Shown: in pieces, positions 48,452-57,063 of the stretch
Layout of the letters: the number at the start of each line of letters is the position of its first letter
Numbering within the stretch: the first letter of the stretch is position 1
Source of the DNA: an uncultured Coriobacteriaceae bacterium
Lineage (GTDB): Bacteria; Actinomycetota; Coriobacteriia; Coriobacteriales; Atopobiaceae
DNA: 64,000 nt
Assembly (NCBI GenBank): GCA_902777325.1
Contig: CACYTH010000005.1
Coordinates: 26,309 to 90,308, forward strand
Direction of reading: 5' to 3'
Position numbers and translations under genes: made by a program
The notes under the pieces: generated by a model
Told to the model about the DNA's origin: nothing
Seen by the model: only the letters and a program-made list of their open reading frames with translations
Database searches by the model: none

Positions 48452-48469
48452 GAAAACGTTCGAAGGGAG

Positions 48470-49003
48470 TTACTCGACCTTGAATAGCGTGAAGATCTCC
48501 TGGCTGAAGTCACGACCAATGATTTCGCGCGGGTTGAGGAACGCAAGCTCCATGAGGAAGGCGAAGCCCGCAAACTCGGCGCCGGCCTTCTCGATGATCT
48601 TGGCGCAGGCGACGGCGGTACCACCGGTGGCCACGAGGTCATCGACGACAAGCACGCGGTCGTCAGGAGTGAGGGCGTCCTTGTGAATCTGAAGCTCGTC
48701 CGTGCCGTACTCGAGGGCGTAGGACTCGCTGTAGACCTCGCGGGGAAGCTTGCCGGGCTTGCGGGCGGGAACAAAGCCGCAGCCCAGACGATATGCCACG
48801 GGGGCACCCACAAAGAAGCCGCGCGCCTCGGCGCCGACCACCTTGGTGATGCCCTTGCCCATGAAGTGCTCGGAGATCTCGTCGATTGCGGCGGCGAAGC
48901 CCTGGGGGTCACCGATGAGCGGGGTGACGTCCTTGAAGATGACGCCAGGCTCGGGATAGTCGGGAATGTCGACGATGAGGCTCTCGTAATCGTAGTTTGC
49001 CAT
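48470..49003 (-). CDS. apt: Adenine phosphoribosyltransferase
   Basis: The 177-aa protein has [15 protein letters not shown] and the PRPP loop [16 protein letters not shown], both apt-specific. It salvages adenine to AMP. GGAAAGG precedes the ATG. It follows the MerR gene by 17 nt in the same direction. Confidence 0.96.
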   Translation of the reverse strand: MANYDYESLIVDIPDYPEPGVIFKDVTPLIGDPQGFAAAIDEISEHFMGKGITKVVGAEARGFFVGAPVAYRLGCGFVPARKPGKLPREVYSESYALEYGTDELQIHKDALTPDDRVLVVDDLVATGGTAVACAKIIEKAGAEFAGFAFLMELAFLNPREIIGRDFSQEIFTLFKVE

Positions 49004-49020
49004 GTTGACTGGTCCTTTCC

Positions 49021-49782
49021 TTAGCTGGACGTCGGGCGCTCAGCTGCCGTCGAGGCGCCCATCTCCTTGAACGTGGTGTTGATCTGACGCCTGATGAGGG
49101 CGTCTCGAACCTGATTGGTGAGCGCGAGCATCTGGTCGCACGCGTTGGCAAAGCGCTCGCGACGCTCCTCGGTAAGCTCGGCCTCGACGCCGCCGCCCTT
49201 GCGTGCGTATACGACAAGCGCCTGCTCGAACATGGCGCTCTCGCGGTTGGCGGCAGTGACGTACTGGCGCAGGTTGCGCGGGTTGATGCCGTATCGCGAA
49301 AGCTCGTGGCAGACGCGGATGAGCGGCAGGTCGTGACCGTCGACGAGGTCGCGGCCTTGGGGAGAGCGCTTGAGCGGAACGATGCCTACGTCGGCAAGCT
49401 GCCTGACAAAGCTCACGGGGGCGCCGGCCACGTCGGGCATGCGGTCGATGGGATGGAGCCGATTTGCCGTCTCGTCGTCATCGGGGGTCGTGAGGCCGAC
49501 AGGCAGGGTTGACGTGCCTGCCGACACCGCGCCCTTCTCCCCCTTCTCCAACTCCTCCTTGATTACCTGCAGAGGAAGGAATCGGGTCTTCTGCAGGTGA
49601 AGAATGGTCTCAAGGCGGTTGACATCATGCTGCGAGTAAAGGCGATACCCGCCCGGCGTGCGGGCGGGAGTGATGAGCCCCTCCTCCTCAAGGTAGCGCA
49701 CCTTGGAAACCGAGAGGTCCGGATAGCGTTGCTGGAGTCGTTTGACGACCTTGCCTATGGTGAGGTATCCGGCATCGGGCAT
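49021..49782 (-). CDS. ftsR: MerR-family regulator, FtsR-like
   Basis: The 253-aa protein has an N-terminal winged MerR domain ([40 protein letters not shown]) and a second helix-turn-helix-like part ([16 protein letters not shown]). It lacks metal-binding Cys. Pairing with an FHA protein upstream (5-nt gap) matches garA-ftsR (Rv1827-Rv1828) of mycobacteria and corynebacteria, where FtsR activates ftsZ. That function here is inference. Confidence 0.8.
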   Translation of the reverse strand: MPDAGYLTIGKVVKRLQQRYPDLSVSKVRYLEEEGLITPARTPGGYRLYSQHDVNRLETILHLQKTRFLPLQVIKEELEKGEKGAVSAGTSTLPVGLTTPDDDETANRLHPIDRMPDVAGAPVSFVRQLADVGIVPLKRSPQGRDLVDGHDLPLIRVCHELSRYGINPRNLRQYVTAANRESAMFEQALVVYARKGGGVEAELTEERRERFANACDQMLALTNQVRDALIRRQINTTFKEMGASTAAERPTSS

Positions 49783-49787
49783 GGTGT

Positions 49788-50213
49788 TTAGGCTCCGGTC
49801 TCGATCCTCATGGGGCGGCGGTTGGAGTGGAACACCATGCGGAAGGTCCCGATCTGGATGGTCGAGCCGTCCTTGAGCATGGCCTTGTTGACGATGGCTC
49901 CGTCAACCCACGTGCCGTTGAGCGACCCTAGGTCCTCGATGGTGGCAAAGCCAGACGACATGCCCGAGAGGTCGATGCGCGCGTGATGCCGCGAGACGGT
50001 CATGTCGTTGAGAAAGACGCTATTGGAAGGCTCTCGCCCGAGGGTGATGATGTTGGTGCTGAGCTCAAAGACCGAGCCGGTGTGGGGGCCTTTTACGATG
50101 GCCAGCGTAGGGCTTACGGGGCGACGGCCTCCCATGAGGTCTGGGACGGTTGAGTCGGCCGAGGGCATACGAAAGATCTCGGTCGAACCCATGGCGTTAT
50201 TGCTGGGCTGCAT
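49788..50213 (-). CDS. garA: GarA-like FHA-domain protein
   Basis: The 141-aa product has an N-terminal flexible tail with GSTEIFRMP (about residues 9-17) and one FHA domain with TLGREPSNSVFLND, VSRHHA and GSLNGTWV, the phosphothreonine-binding loops. GarA of mycobacteria has a similar tail (TTSVFR) phosphorylated by PknB/PknG and then bound by its own FHA domain to control 2-oxoglutarate metabolism. Thr11 is the candidate site here. ATG at 50213 with GGAGGG upstream is preferred over 50228. Confidence 0.85.
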   Translation of the reverse strand: MQPSNNAMGSTEIFRMPSADSTVPDLMGGRRPVSPTLAIVKGPHTGSVFELSTNIITLGREPSNSVFLNDMTVSRHHARIDLSGMSSGFATIEDLGSLNGTWVDGAIVNKAMLKDGSTIQIGTFRMVFHSNRRPMRIETGA

Positions 50214-50253
50214 GTGCGCTCCCTCCAATGTTCTAGACTCTTCTATGATAGCG

Positions 50254-50634
50254 CTAACGGCAGGCTACGCAGTCCATCTCAATGAGCGCCCCCATGGGAA
50301 GGCCATCGACGGCGACTACCGTGCGCGCAGGTGCGGGCATAAAAAAGTACTCCGCATAGACTTCGTTCATCTCCTGCATGAGTGAGATATCCGCAAGATA
50401 CACATTGGTCTGTGCCACGTCGTCAAGCGTGCAACCCGCAGCCTCGAGCAGGATGCGGCAGTTTTGTATCACGCGCTCGGTCTGCTCGCGTATTCCACCC
50501 TGCACCACATGATGCGGGTGACGGCGGTCGATGGGCAGCTGGCCAGAGGCAAAGACGAGACGTCCCGCCGTCGTTCCCTGCGAGTAGGGGCCTATGGCCT
50601 CGGGAGCCTCGGGTGCGTTGATGGCGTACTTCAT
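50254..50634 (-). CDS. ridA: RidA family enamine/imine deaminase
   Basis: The 126-aa protein has APEAIGPYSQGTTAGRLVFA, SGQLPID and PARTVVAVDGLPMGALIEMD with the catalytic Arg. RidA hydrolyses reactive enamines from PLP enzymes. ATG at 50634 with TTGGAG seven nt upstream is preferred. The FHA gene starts 40 nt downstream with its own -10-like TATCAT. Confidence 0.94.
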   Translation of the reverse strand: MKYAINAPEAPEAIGPYSQGTTAGRLVFASGQLPIDRRHPHHVVQGGIREQTERVIQNCRILLEAAGCTLDDVAQTNVYLADISLMQEMNEVYAEYFFMPAPARTVVAVDGLPMGALIEMDCVACR

Positions 50635-50745
50635 GGAACGCTCCAATATGCGAGTCAGTCGATGTCGGAAGGGTAACGGAACCCCGCTTAGCCTAGCTTA
50701 GCGGATAGCCAGGCTGGACAGGGTGGCGAGTCGGGCGTCGGCGCA

Positions 50746-51609
50746 TCACGCCCCCAGAGCCCGTGCTCCTACGTATCCCCCATCGGTGCGTGCGAGGCCC
50801 CATCTGACGAGCTGGCGAGCGGAAATCTCCAGGCGATCCCCGTCGAGCAGGCGATCGAACCACGGCAGCCGAGTTTGGGCTTTGCGCAAAAGCGCGCGAT
50901 GACCCACGGGGACGACCTGCGTGAAGGAGAGGAAGCTCCTCCAGAGCACGCGGGCAGCCTTTGGCGGAACCATTACCAGGTAGCAGTCGCTGCCCATGTG
51001 GGCGATGTTAGCCACGAGGCATGCGATGCGGTCGAGATTGACGCTTCTCACTTGGCCGGGCTGCGGAAGGGCAGACTTGCCGGCCACGTAGTCGCCAATC
51101 ACCGAGCTTGCATCGGGACCCCACAGCAGCAGGGGCACGAGCGAGTCGCTCACGTCCTCTATGACGGCGCCATCAAAGGGCTTGAACCCATCCTGCTCGA
51201 TGTCTGCCAAAAAGCCCAGCCAAGGCTCGAGCATCATTCCGCGTTCGGTGGGGTCCCATAGGAGGTACTCGTTGTCGCCCGTACGGGCGACGAGGGGAAC
51301 GCTTGCGAGCGAGCCGTCTCCGGTGACGACGGCGCCAAAGCGGCACTCCCCAACCGCGAGCTGCTCGTTTGCACAGGCGCTGGTGACAAGAGGCTGGGCT
51401 CCGTTGCCTGATACGAGCAGCGCACCCATGCCCTGCAGGTCAGCCAACGCACAGCCGTGGTCAAACGCCTCAAGTTCCGCAAGCTCCTCGATTGCACCGT
51501 ACTGTGCGGGCAGGGCCAGAAACGCCTCCTCGTCATCGAAGATTCCGCCAAGAAGCAGATGCTCTGCATAGAGCAGTGCCTCCGTCACATTGGACATTGA
51601 CGCACTCAT
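50746..51609 (-). CDS. GcvT/YgfZ-like folate-binding-fold protein, function unknown
   Basis: The 287-aa protein weakly resembles the aminomethyltransferase fold: FDHGCALADLQGMGALLVSG followed by an NEQLAVGECRFGAVVTGDG segment aligns with the GcvT N-domain pattern. It lacks the GcvT catalytic region, and the C-terminal half is unrecognised. ATG at 51609 with GGAGT five nt upstream. It follows the carboxypeptidase gene by 17 nt and ends an operon of three genes. A second, better GcvT-like protein is at 62.1 kb. Not a complete GcvT; role unknown. Confidence 0.6.
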   Translation of the reverse strand: MSASMSNVTEALLYAEHLLLGGIFDDEEAFLALPAQYGAIEELAELEAFDHGCALADLQGMGALLVSGNGAQPLVTSACANEQLAVGECRFGAVVTGDGSLASVPLVARTGDNEYLLWDPTERGMMLEPWLGFLADIEQDGFKPFDGAVIEDVSDSLVPLLLWGPDASSVIGDYVAGKSALPQPGQVRSVNLDRIACLVANIAHMGSDCYLVMVPPKAARVLWRSFLSFTQVVPVGHRALLRKAQTRLPWFDRLLDGDRLEISARQLVRWGLARTDGGYVGARALGA

Positions 51610-51626
51610 GCGTACTCCTAAACTCT

Positions 51627-52751
51627 CTAGTTGCTTACTGCGGGGAGGATGAGCGCGTTCCACGCGCGCGCCTTAGCGGGCTGTTCGGCCTCGTAGGCTA
51701 CGCTCTCCACATGGTGGCCTTCCTGGTTCCATACGGTCGTGCCACAGGTGTCGTGCGGCGACACGAAAATGCTTGGACGAAGCATGCTGGTAGTGTATGT
51801 GACTTTGCCCTCGCAGAAGATGGACCCCGTGACGTCTCGGTTGGCGCTTACGGGACACCTGAGCCAGAAACCATCTGCCCAAGGCGAGGTGCGCAGGGCG
51901 AGATCGTCGTGTGCGAGCGTTCGTGCCTCATAGAGGCCGAAGGCCCAGTCAAGCATGGTTCGGGTGTCGCTGAAACGACCTTCTTTGGTGTCGCAGCAGA
52001 GGGCACAGCTATAGACCGTCACGTGATTGCGACGAGCCGCCCCCAAGAAGGAGGCCCCGCTCTCGGTGTTTCCCGTTTTGATGCCCAGAAGGCCGTCATA
52101 GCTGCCCATGAGCTCGTCTGTGCTCTCGAGCGTCACCTTCTGCCCCTTTGGGTAGACCGTGATGTAGTGCGTTCGAACGGCATCCCGGATGAAGGGATAG
52201 TTTTCAAGGGCGTAACGGCCCATGACGCAAAGGTCTGCGGCGCACGAGTAGTGCCCATCCTCCTCGAGACCATGGGGGTTGGCGAAGCGCGTGTGCTCCA
52301 GACCTAATTCGGCGACCTTGGCGTTCATGAGGTCGGCAAAGGCTTCCTTGCTGCCCGCCACACCATAGGCCACGTTGAGTGCGGCGTCATTGCCCGAGTA
52401 GACCAGCGTGGCCATCAATAGCTCGCGCATGGTTGGCGTGTCACCGTCGGCATAGCCCACCACCTGGGCCGCTTCTCCAAACTCGGTCTCGACGAAGGGG
52501 ACGGGCTCGTCTAGATCGACTCCAGAATCCAGAGCCACCATGGCAGTCATGATCTTGGTGATGGAGGCGGGCGCCATCTCCTGGTAGGCATTGAGCTCAT
52601 AGAGAGTGTCTCCATCACTGTCCATGACAAAGGCGCCCGTGGCCTCGGCGATGTCAGGCGTGGTGTCAAAGGCAAGCGCCGTGGTGGATATTGAGAGAGC
52701 AATCAGGAGCGCGCAAAGCACGCATTGCGTTGCATGGTTGAGACGAGTCAT
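51627..52751 (-). CDS. dacF: D-alanyl-D-alanine carboxypeptidase (peptidase S11)
   Basis: The 374-aa protein has a signal peptide (to about residue 27) and the penicillin-binding motifs Ser63-Ile-Thr-Lys66, Ser119-Gly-Asn and Lys225-Thr-Gly. It trims the terminal D-Ala of wall pentapeptides. No C-terminal amphipathic anchor as in PBP5 is obvious. The gene starts 6 nt after the phosphatidyltransferase gene; weak ribosome binding site (GGGAG, spacing 11). Confidence 0.93.
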   Translation of the reverse strand: MTRLNHATQCVLCALLIALSISTTALAFDTTPDIAEATGAFVMDSDGDTLYELNAYQEMAPASITKIMTAMVALDSGVDLDEPVPFVETEFGEAAQVVGYADGDTPTMRELLMATLVYSGNDAALNVAYGVAGSKEAFADLMNAKVAELGLEHTRFANPHGLEEDGHYSCAADLCVMGRYALENYPFIRDAVRTHYITVYPKGQKVTLESTDELMGSYDGLLGIKTGNTESGASFLGAARRNHVTVYSCALCCDTKEGRFSDTRTMLDWAFGLYEARTLAHDDLALRTSPWADGFWLRCPVSANRDVTGSIFCEGKVTYTTSMLRPSIFVSPHDTCGTTVWNQEGHHVESVAYEAEQPAKARAWNALILPAVSN

Positions 52752-52757
52752 ACCGAG

Positions 52758-53498
52758 TTATTCTCCCTGGGCTTCCCGCTCGGCGATGATGCGGTCTCTA
52801 ATGGCAAAGCCCTGCTTGTAGTAGATGACCGCGGTGATCGTAGAGAGCACGACTGCAATGTAGACCATGTAGATGCCAAGCGATGCGGGCTGGCCATTGA
52901 AGCCAGGGAGCCAGCTGGTGTTGACAAGCGCTGGCCCCGTAACAACGCAGAGGTTTAAGAGCAAGAAGCAGAAGCCCGTCATGAAAAGCGCCGTTGAGAC
53001 CTTGCCGATGTAGATTACGTCGACGGGCTTCTTGTACCACTGCCTGAGGTAGATGTTTCCGCCAAGCAGCACGAGGTCGCGTCCGATGACAAAGACTGCC
53101 ACCCAGAGCGGCAACGTACCTATCACCACGAGGCCAAGCACACCGGTAAAAAGCAGCACGCGATCCATGATGGGGTCTGTGACCTTGCCAAACCAGCTGA
53201 CGGTCTGCGTTGCGCGGGCGATCCAACCATCGAGGTAGTCGGTTACCGCAGCTACGATGTAGCAGGCCAGAGCGATGCTGCGGGTGTCATCGCGAACGTA
53301 GAGCACCAAGAAGGCTGCGGTGAGCAAGAATCTGCAAATGGTGATGAAGTTGGCAACGGTCAAGATCTTGTCGGAAGGGTTGCTCGGCGTGCCCACGGGT
53401 GACGTCACGGTGCCCTCTAGCTGCGCCTGAGCGACGTCTGGTGCTAGGTTGACCCTGAGCATCTTCTTGAAGCGATTTTTGAGCGAGTCCGTGACCAC
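52758..53498 (-). CDS. Second CDP-alcohol phosphatidyltransferase (PgsA paralogue)
   Basis: The 246-aa membrane protein has DYLDGWIARATQTVSWFGKV followed by TDPIMDR, the complete CDP-alcohol transferase motif. A cytosolic N-terminal extension of about 45 residues distinguishes it from PgsA at 30.3 kb. It could make phosphatidylglycerophosphate, cardiolipin or another headgroup lipid; the sequence does not decide. GTG start with AAGGGG upstream. First gene of the operon with the carboxypeptidase and GcvT-like protein. Confidence 0.85.
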   Translation of the reverse strand: MVTDSLKNRFKKMLRVNLAPDVAQAQLEGTVTSPVGTPSNPSDKILTVANFITICRFLLTAAFLVLYVRDDTRSIALACYIVAAVTDYLDGWIARATQTVSWFGKVTDPIMDRVLLFTGVLGLVVIGTLPLWVAVFVIGRDLVLLGGNIYLRQWYKKPVDVIYIGKVSTALFMTGFCFLLLNLCVVTGPALVNTSWLPGFNGQPASLGIYMVYIAVVLSTITAVIYYKQGFAIRDRIIAEREAQGE

Positions 53499-53525
53499 CG
53501 CATCCCCTTCACATCAACATACAGA

Positions 53526-53539
53526 GGGTAATATTACCC
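53526..53539. promoter_or_regulatory. Perfect 14-bp palindrome upstream of the second pgsA
   Basis: GGGTAATATTACCC, 28 bp before the GTG start. It contains TAATAT, a possible -10 on the minus strand, and looks like a dimer-binding operator. Confidence 0.5.
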
Positions 53540-53610
53540 CAAATGAAGCTGGATATACGTTGTGTCTTACGAACCCCTTACGATAAGGGACTAGATGCAC
53601 CTCCAGTCAT

Positions 53611-53642
53611 AAAAGGAGCCTCGGAAACACGTCCGAGGCTCC
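53611..53642 (-). terminator. Terminator of the GH32 gene
   Basis: Perfect 11-bp stem (53615-53625 with 53632-53642) with TTTT on the minus strand, 40 nt after the GH32 stop. Confidence 0.85.
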
Positions 53643-53682
53643 CTGTTTCACCAGGAATCAGCGGGTTCTGCCCTGTGGGTAC

Positions 53683-55152
53683 TTAGCGCTCCACAAGGTA
53701 GTTGATGGTGATCGGCTGCATGGGGTACCACACCTGGCTCTCGCTCTTGAAGGTGGAGGAGATGGCCAGCTCGTCCGCCTCGTCGAAGAAACGCGTCGAG
53801 AAGACCCAGCCGCCGTCGTTGACGAAGATCTCGAGGATCGAGGTGTCGACGACCACGCGGATGTTCTTGATGGCCGGGATGAGCGCACGACGACCGACGC
53901 GGCCCTGGCCCTGCTCGTCATTGGTGAAGAGCAGCTCGGCCTTGCCGTCCTTGTAGGTGAGCTGGAGGAAGTCGCCAAAGCGCAGCTCGCCCTCGCCCTC
54001 GATGCCGTCGATGACGACGTCGGCGCACTTCTCGGGCAGGGTCACGCTGCCATCCCACGCAACGGCCTCGCCGCGCAGGGCGTCAAACTCCTCGGCGGGG
54101 TTCTGCAGGATGCGGCCGCACTCGGGGCAGACGGTGAGCACGCGTGGAGTGGTGAGTGCGCCGCGCCAGGTGTCCGTGGGGTTGTCATAGGCGCGGATGT
54201 CGTCCTTGTCGTGGGGCAGGCTCATCCAGCCGATGAGGATCGTGCGGCCCTTCTCGTCAACGAGGGACTGGCAGGCGTAGTAGTCGAAGCCGTAGTCCCA
54301 GTCGACGAAGGTCTTCTCGTCAATGGCCGCGCGCGGGGCGGCGGCGTCCATGCGCTCGGTGTCCTCGTGCATGAGGTCGATGATCTTGCCCTCGATGGGG
54401 AAATAGCCGGCGGCATGCACGTTCTGGGCGGTCACGCGGCTGGGGTCGTCGGGATCGTTGGAGCCGACCATGCCCTGCGGGCAGGTGGACAGGTACTCCT
54501 TGCCATCGAGCACGATGCGATCCGGGCACTCCCACATGTAGCCGAAGGGCTTGTCCTCGAGGTTGGTGACAGACCCGGCCATCTCCCAGGTGTAGCCGTC
54601 CTCGGAGTCATACATCATGATGGCGCCACGGCTGTCGGCTAGAGTGCGAGCGCCCAGCATCATGTGGAACTTGCCATCCTGCTTCCAGACCTTGGGGTCG
54701 CGGACGTGGCAGCTGCAGTAGGCGGGATAGCCGGAGTTGTCGAGCACAACCTCCTTGGCACCCAGGTTGATGCCGTTGTAGGACTTCATGAGGGTCTGGT
54801 TGGCCAGGCGTCCGGACGTGGTGCCGTCGCCCTCGCCGTCGCGGACGTTGCCGGTGTAGTAGAGCCAGAGCTCGTCGGTGTCATCGTTGATGTAGGCACC
54901 GCCCGAGTAGGAGCCGTCCTTGTCTGCCGGAGAGTCGGGCATGACATGGCAGCCGAGGAAGACCCAGTTGACGAGGTCGCGAGAGGCGAAGTGGCCCCAG
55001 CCGTGCGGGCTATCGAAGTTGCCCGGATACTCGGGGGCATTCTGACAGAAGAAGTTGTAGGTGCCCTTGAACTGGCACATGCCGTTGGGGTCAGAGATGG
55101 AGCCCTTGTACGGGGCAAGATGCAGCTTTGGACGCCAAGACTCGTTGCTCAT
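53683..55152 (-). CDS. GH32 family glycosidase (sucrose/fructan hydrolase-like), variant active-site motif
   Basis: The 489-aa protein has the five-bladed propeller motifs HLAPYKGSISDPNG (nucleophile Asp21), CHVRDPKVW and WECPDRIVL (acid/base Glu), then a beta-sandwich domain ending IRVVVDTSILEIFVNDG. Usual WxNDPNG reads SISDPNG: Trp and Asn are replaced although the Asp is kept. No signal peptide, so intracellular. Substrate uncertain (sucrose, sucrose-6-phosphate or fructo-oligosaccharide). ATG at 55152 with GGAGA upstream. A LacI-type operator lies about 70 bp upstream. No transporter or regulator gene is adjacent. Confidence 0.85.
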   Translation of the reverse strand: MSNESWRPKLHLAPYKGSISDPNGMCQFKGTYNFFCQNAPEYPGNFDSPHGWGHFASRDLVNWVFLGCHVMPDSPADKDGSYSGGAYINDDTDELWLYYTGNVRDGEGDGTTSGRLANQTLMKSYNGINLGAKEVVLDNSGYPAYCSCHVRDPKVWKQDGKFHMMLGARTLADSRGAIMMYDSEDGYTWEMAGSVTNLEDKPFGYMWECPDRIVLDGKEYLSTCPQGMVGSNDPDDPSRVTAQNVHAAGYFPIEGKIIDLMHEDTERMDAAAPRAAIDEKTFVDWDYGFDYYACQSLVDEKGRTILIGWMSLPHDKDDIRAYDNPTDTWRGALTTPRVLTVCPECGRILQNPAEEFDALRGEAVAWDGSVTLPEKCADVVIDGIEGEGELRFGDFLQLTYKDGKAELLFTNDEQGQGRVGRRALIPAIKNIRVVVDTSILEIFVNDGGWVFSTRFFDEADELAISSTFKSESQVWYPMQPITINYLVER

Positions 55153-55166
55153 TGAGAATCTCCTTA

Positions 55167-55200
55167 ATCGCGAAGCGATGCTTCCCCACCGCACGGTGGG
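55167..55200 (-). promoter_or_regulatory. Two hairpins in the GH32 leader
   Basis: ATCGC-GAA-GCGAT (55167-55179) and CCCACCG-CA-CGGTGGG (55185-55200) lie between the operator and the ribosome binding site. They may shape translation or mRNA stability. Confidence 0.35.
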
Positions 55201-55220
55201 CACAGACTACCTCCATGATA

Positions 55221-55238
55221 TGTGGAACCGATTACACA
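55221..55238. promoter_or_regulatory. LacI-family (cre-like) operator upstream of GH32
   Basis: TGGAACCGATTACA (55223-55236) fits TGNAANCGNTTNCA when read on the minus strand (TGTAATCGGTTCCA) at every defined base, and TGTG/CACA flanks extend the symmetry. Confidence 0.7.
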
Positions 55239-55302
55239 ATGCGATTAGAGACGATAAACGGCAAGGATGGGCGCCTTTTGGGCATCGTCTCGAGCCGGAA
55301 CG

Positions 55303-56205
55303 CTAGTCAAAGCTCACAAGCAAGTAGGTGGCGTCATCGCTCTGCTTCGAGCGATGAACGCGCCAGCAACCCGCATCCTCTTGCTCTGCGACACGCAGGC
55401 GCTCTCCCGCGCCATGGCCCCCTCCTGCGGCAACCTGACGGCCCAGCTCCGTGGCGCTGCTTACGACTCCCATCTCCACGGCAGCCGCATACCCATCGCT
55501 GCAGGCAAAGAGCCAGCGTACGTCTGCCGTCGGAAATGCGGTCGTGGTGGCATGCGTCATGCCGCGGCACGAGATGTCAGCTGCCCAGTAACCGTCGGGC
55601 TCGTTCATCTTGAGTCGGTTCTCGATGAAGCGCGGGTTGAGGGCCCGTCTCGCCTGCGCCATCGTGGTCCCACGCTCGACGGCATAGGCGTACATGCGCT
55701 CGTAGTTCTCGCCGTCAAGCAGCGTGAGCGTGTTGTCATGGAGCTCGTGGCAGGACCCGTCCCTGAGGCCAACGACGGCCGTGCAGTCGCCCAAGAGCGT
55801 GACCAGTGCGTTTGTGGCATTCCAGCTCAGCACTACCACACTGCCGTTTGGATCGTCGATGCGTTTGAGGTCGCGGGCGCCAGGAAAGCGGCGGTACGCT
55901 TCGGCAACCTCCGCCCCAGCCGCAACGAGTGCATCGGTGACGCGCGCGTGATCGAGCCCAGGGGAGGTGTCGAGGTTGGCCAGGATGGCCTCGCTGAGGT
56001 GGCGCGCGTACCAGGCCGCGTCGCTCTCCCCTGCCACAAGGTTGACCTTGGTGAGCCCCGTCGCACCGTCGACGAGAACCGCGCGGCCGCGCTCGGGCAT
56101 CGCGAGGGCAAAGTCCTCGTTGAAGCGTCCCTCACCAGAGCCTGTCCAGGTGTTGGTCTCCATCGACTTTATTGCTGGGAGCTCGCCGAAGCATGGGTCG
56201 ATCAT
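55303..56205 (-). CDS. PP2C-like protein phosphatase
   Basis: The 300-aa cytosolic protein shows a degenerate PP2C pattern: GRFNEDFALAMPERGRAVLV (metal-binding region near residues 26-45), VDGATG, LLGDCTAVVG, ACSDGYAAAV and SDDATYLLV at the C-terminus. It probably dephosphorylates Ser/Thr. Partner kinases are not in the window. ATG at 56205 with GAGGAGG four nt upstream, overlapping the stop of the hydrolase gene (ATGA), so the two are coexpressed. Confidence 0.72.
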   Translation of the reverse strand: MIDPCFGELPAIKSMETNTWTGSGEGRFNEDFALAMPERGRAVLVDGATGLTKVNLVAGESDAAWYARHLSEAILANLDTSPGLDHARVTDALVAAGAEVAEAYRRFPGARDLKRIDDPNGSVVVLSWNATNALVTLLGDCTAVVGLRDGSCHELHDNTLTLLDGENYERMYAYAVERGTTMAQARRALNPRFIENRLKMNEPDGYWAADISCRGMTHATTTAFPTADVRWLFACSDGYAAAVEMGVVSSATELGRQVAAGGGHGAGERLRVAEQEDAGCWRVHRSKQSDDATYLLVSFD

Positions 56206-57029
56206 GAGTCCTCCTCGATGTTGTTGGCCAACCTTACGATAGCCGTTACCGTCTGCTTGCGCTGCTCGCCCTGGGATATGAGCGCCTCGCCATCGCGCGA
56301 CTGCCTTCCGTAGCTTCCAAAACCCGCATGGTTTCCACCCGCAATGACCAGCTGTTGCGCATCGGGCGGCCAGAGGCTGCGCGCTTCGTCGTAGGCATCG
56401 GGGTTGAGAACCGTGTCCTCGGTGCCATAGATCGAAAGAAGCGCGATGCCCTCCGGGATCTTGGAAGATGGATAGGATGCGAGCAAAACGAGGGCATCAG
56501 CACTCTCAGGGTGCTCGGCCACATGCGATGCCGCCACGACCCCTCCCATGGAATGTCCCGCCATCATGAGATGGTCGTAGGAAAGGTGACCGACCGTGTC
56601 CTCCAACGACGGGGCCGCAAAGAAGGCGATGTTGAAGGGAGGGTCGACAAGAAGGCAGTCGACCCCGCTGACGGCTAGGTCGTGCATCAATGGTGCGTAG
56701 GCCTCTGACTGCACTTTTGCACCAGGGAGAAACACAAGCGCCGTGCTTTCGCCTGGCCCGTCAAAGAGGTATCCACCCTCATCTGGCGTAACCGCGACCA
56801 GTCCGTCGCTCGAGAGTGCCTGTCTGGCGGTTGCATCGCCCTCATAGGATCGTGAGAGCCACATGGCCGCAGCTCCAAGCACGAGAAGCGTTGTCACGCA
56901 AACCGCGAGAAGGGCATGAGGACCCTTGCGAAGGCCGTGTCCTCGATGCCGGGCCGCCCATCCCACGATGCGCCAGCTCGCCCAAAGGAAGGCGAGTAGC
57001 GTGGTACATAAGGCAATCAGGTAGATCAT
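56202..57029 (-). CDS. Membrane-anchored alpha/beta hydrolase
   Basis: The 275-aa protein has two N-terminal hydrophobic segments (about 1-20 and 38-57) and an extracytoplasmic alpha/beta hydrolase domain with GHSMGGVVAA (nucleophile Ser), GTEDTVLNP (Asp) and GGNHAGFGSYG (His). Substrate unknown; the family includes lipases and dienelactone-hydrolase-like enzymes. ATG at 57029 with AAGGAG upstream. Coupled to the PP2C-like gene. Confidence 0.78.
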   Translation of the reverse strand: MIYLIALCTTLLAFLWASWRIVGWAARHRGHGLRKGPHALLAVCVTTLLVLGAAAMWLSRSYEGDATARQALSSDGLVAVTPDEGGYLFDGPGESTALVFLPGAKVQSEAYAPLMHDLAVSGVDCLLVDPPFNIAFFAAPSLEDTVGHLSYDHLMMAGHSMGGVVAASHVAEHPESADALVLLASYPSSKIPEGIALLSIYGTEDTVLNPDAYDEARSLWPPDAQQLVIAGGNHAGFGSYGRQSRDGEALISQGEQRKQTVTAIVRLANNIEEDS

Positions 57030-57063
57030 GGGGGCTCCTTCTTGGTTGATATGTGGGTCCACT

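Noticed and set aside
48450..48461. CGAAAACGTTCG as a LexA box
   Set aside because: Two bases too short for CGAAC-N4-GTTCG.
50683..50706. CCGCTTAG/CTTAGCGG hairpin after the GcvT-like gene
   Set aside because: Stem has a mismatch and there is no T run; not called a terminator.
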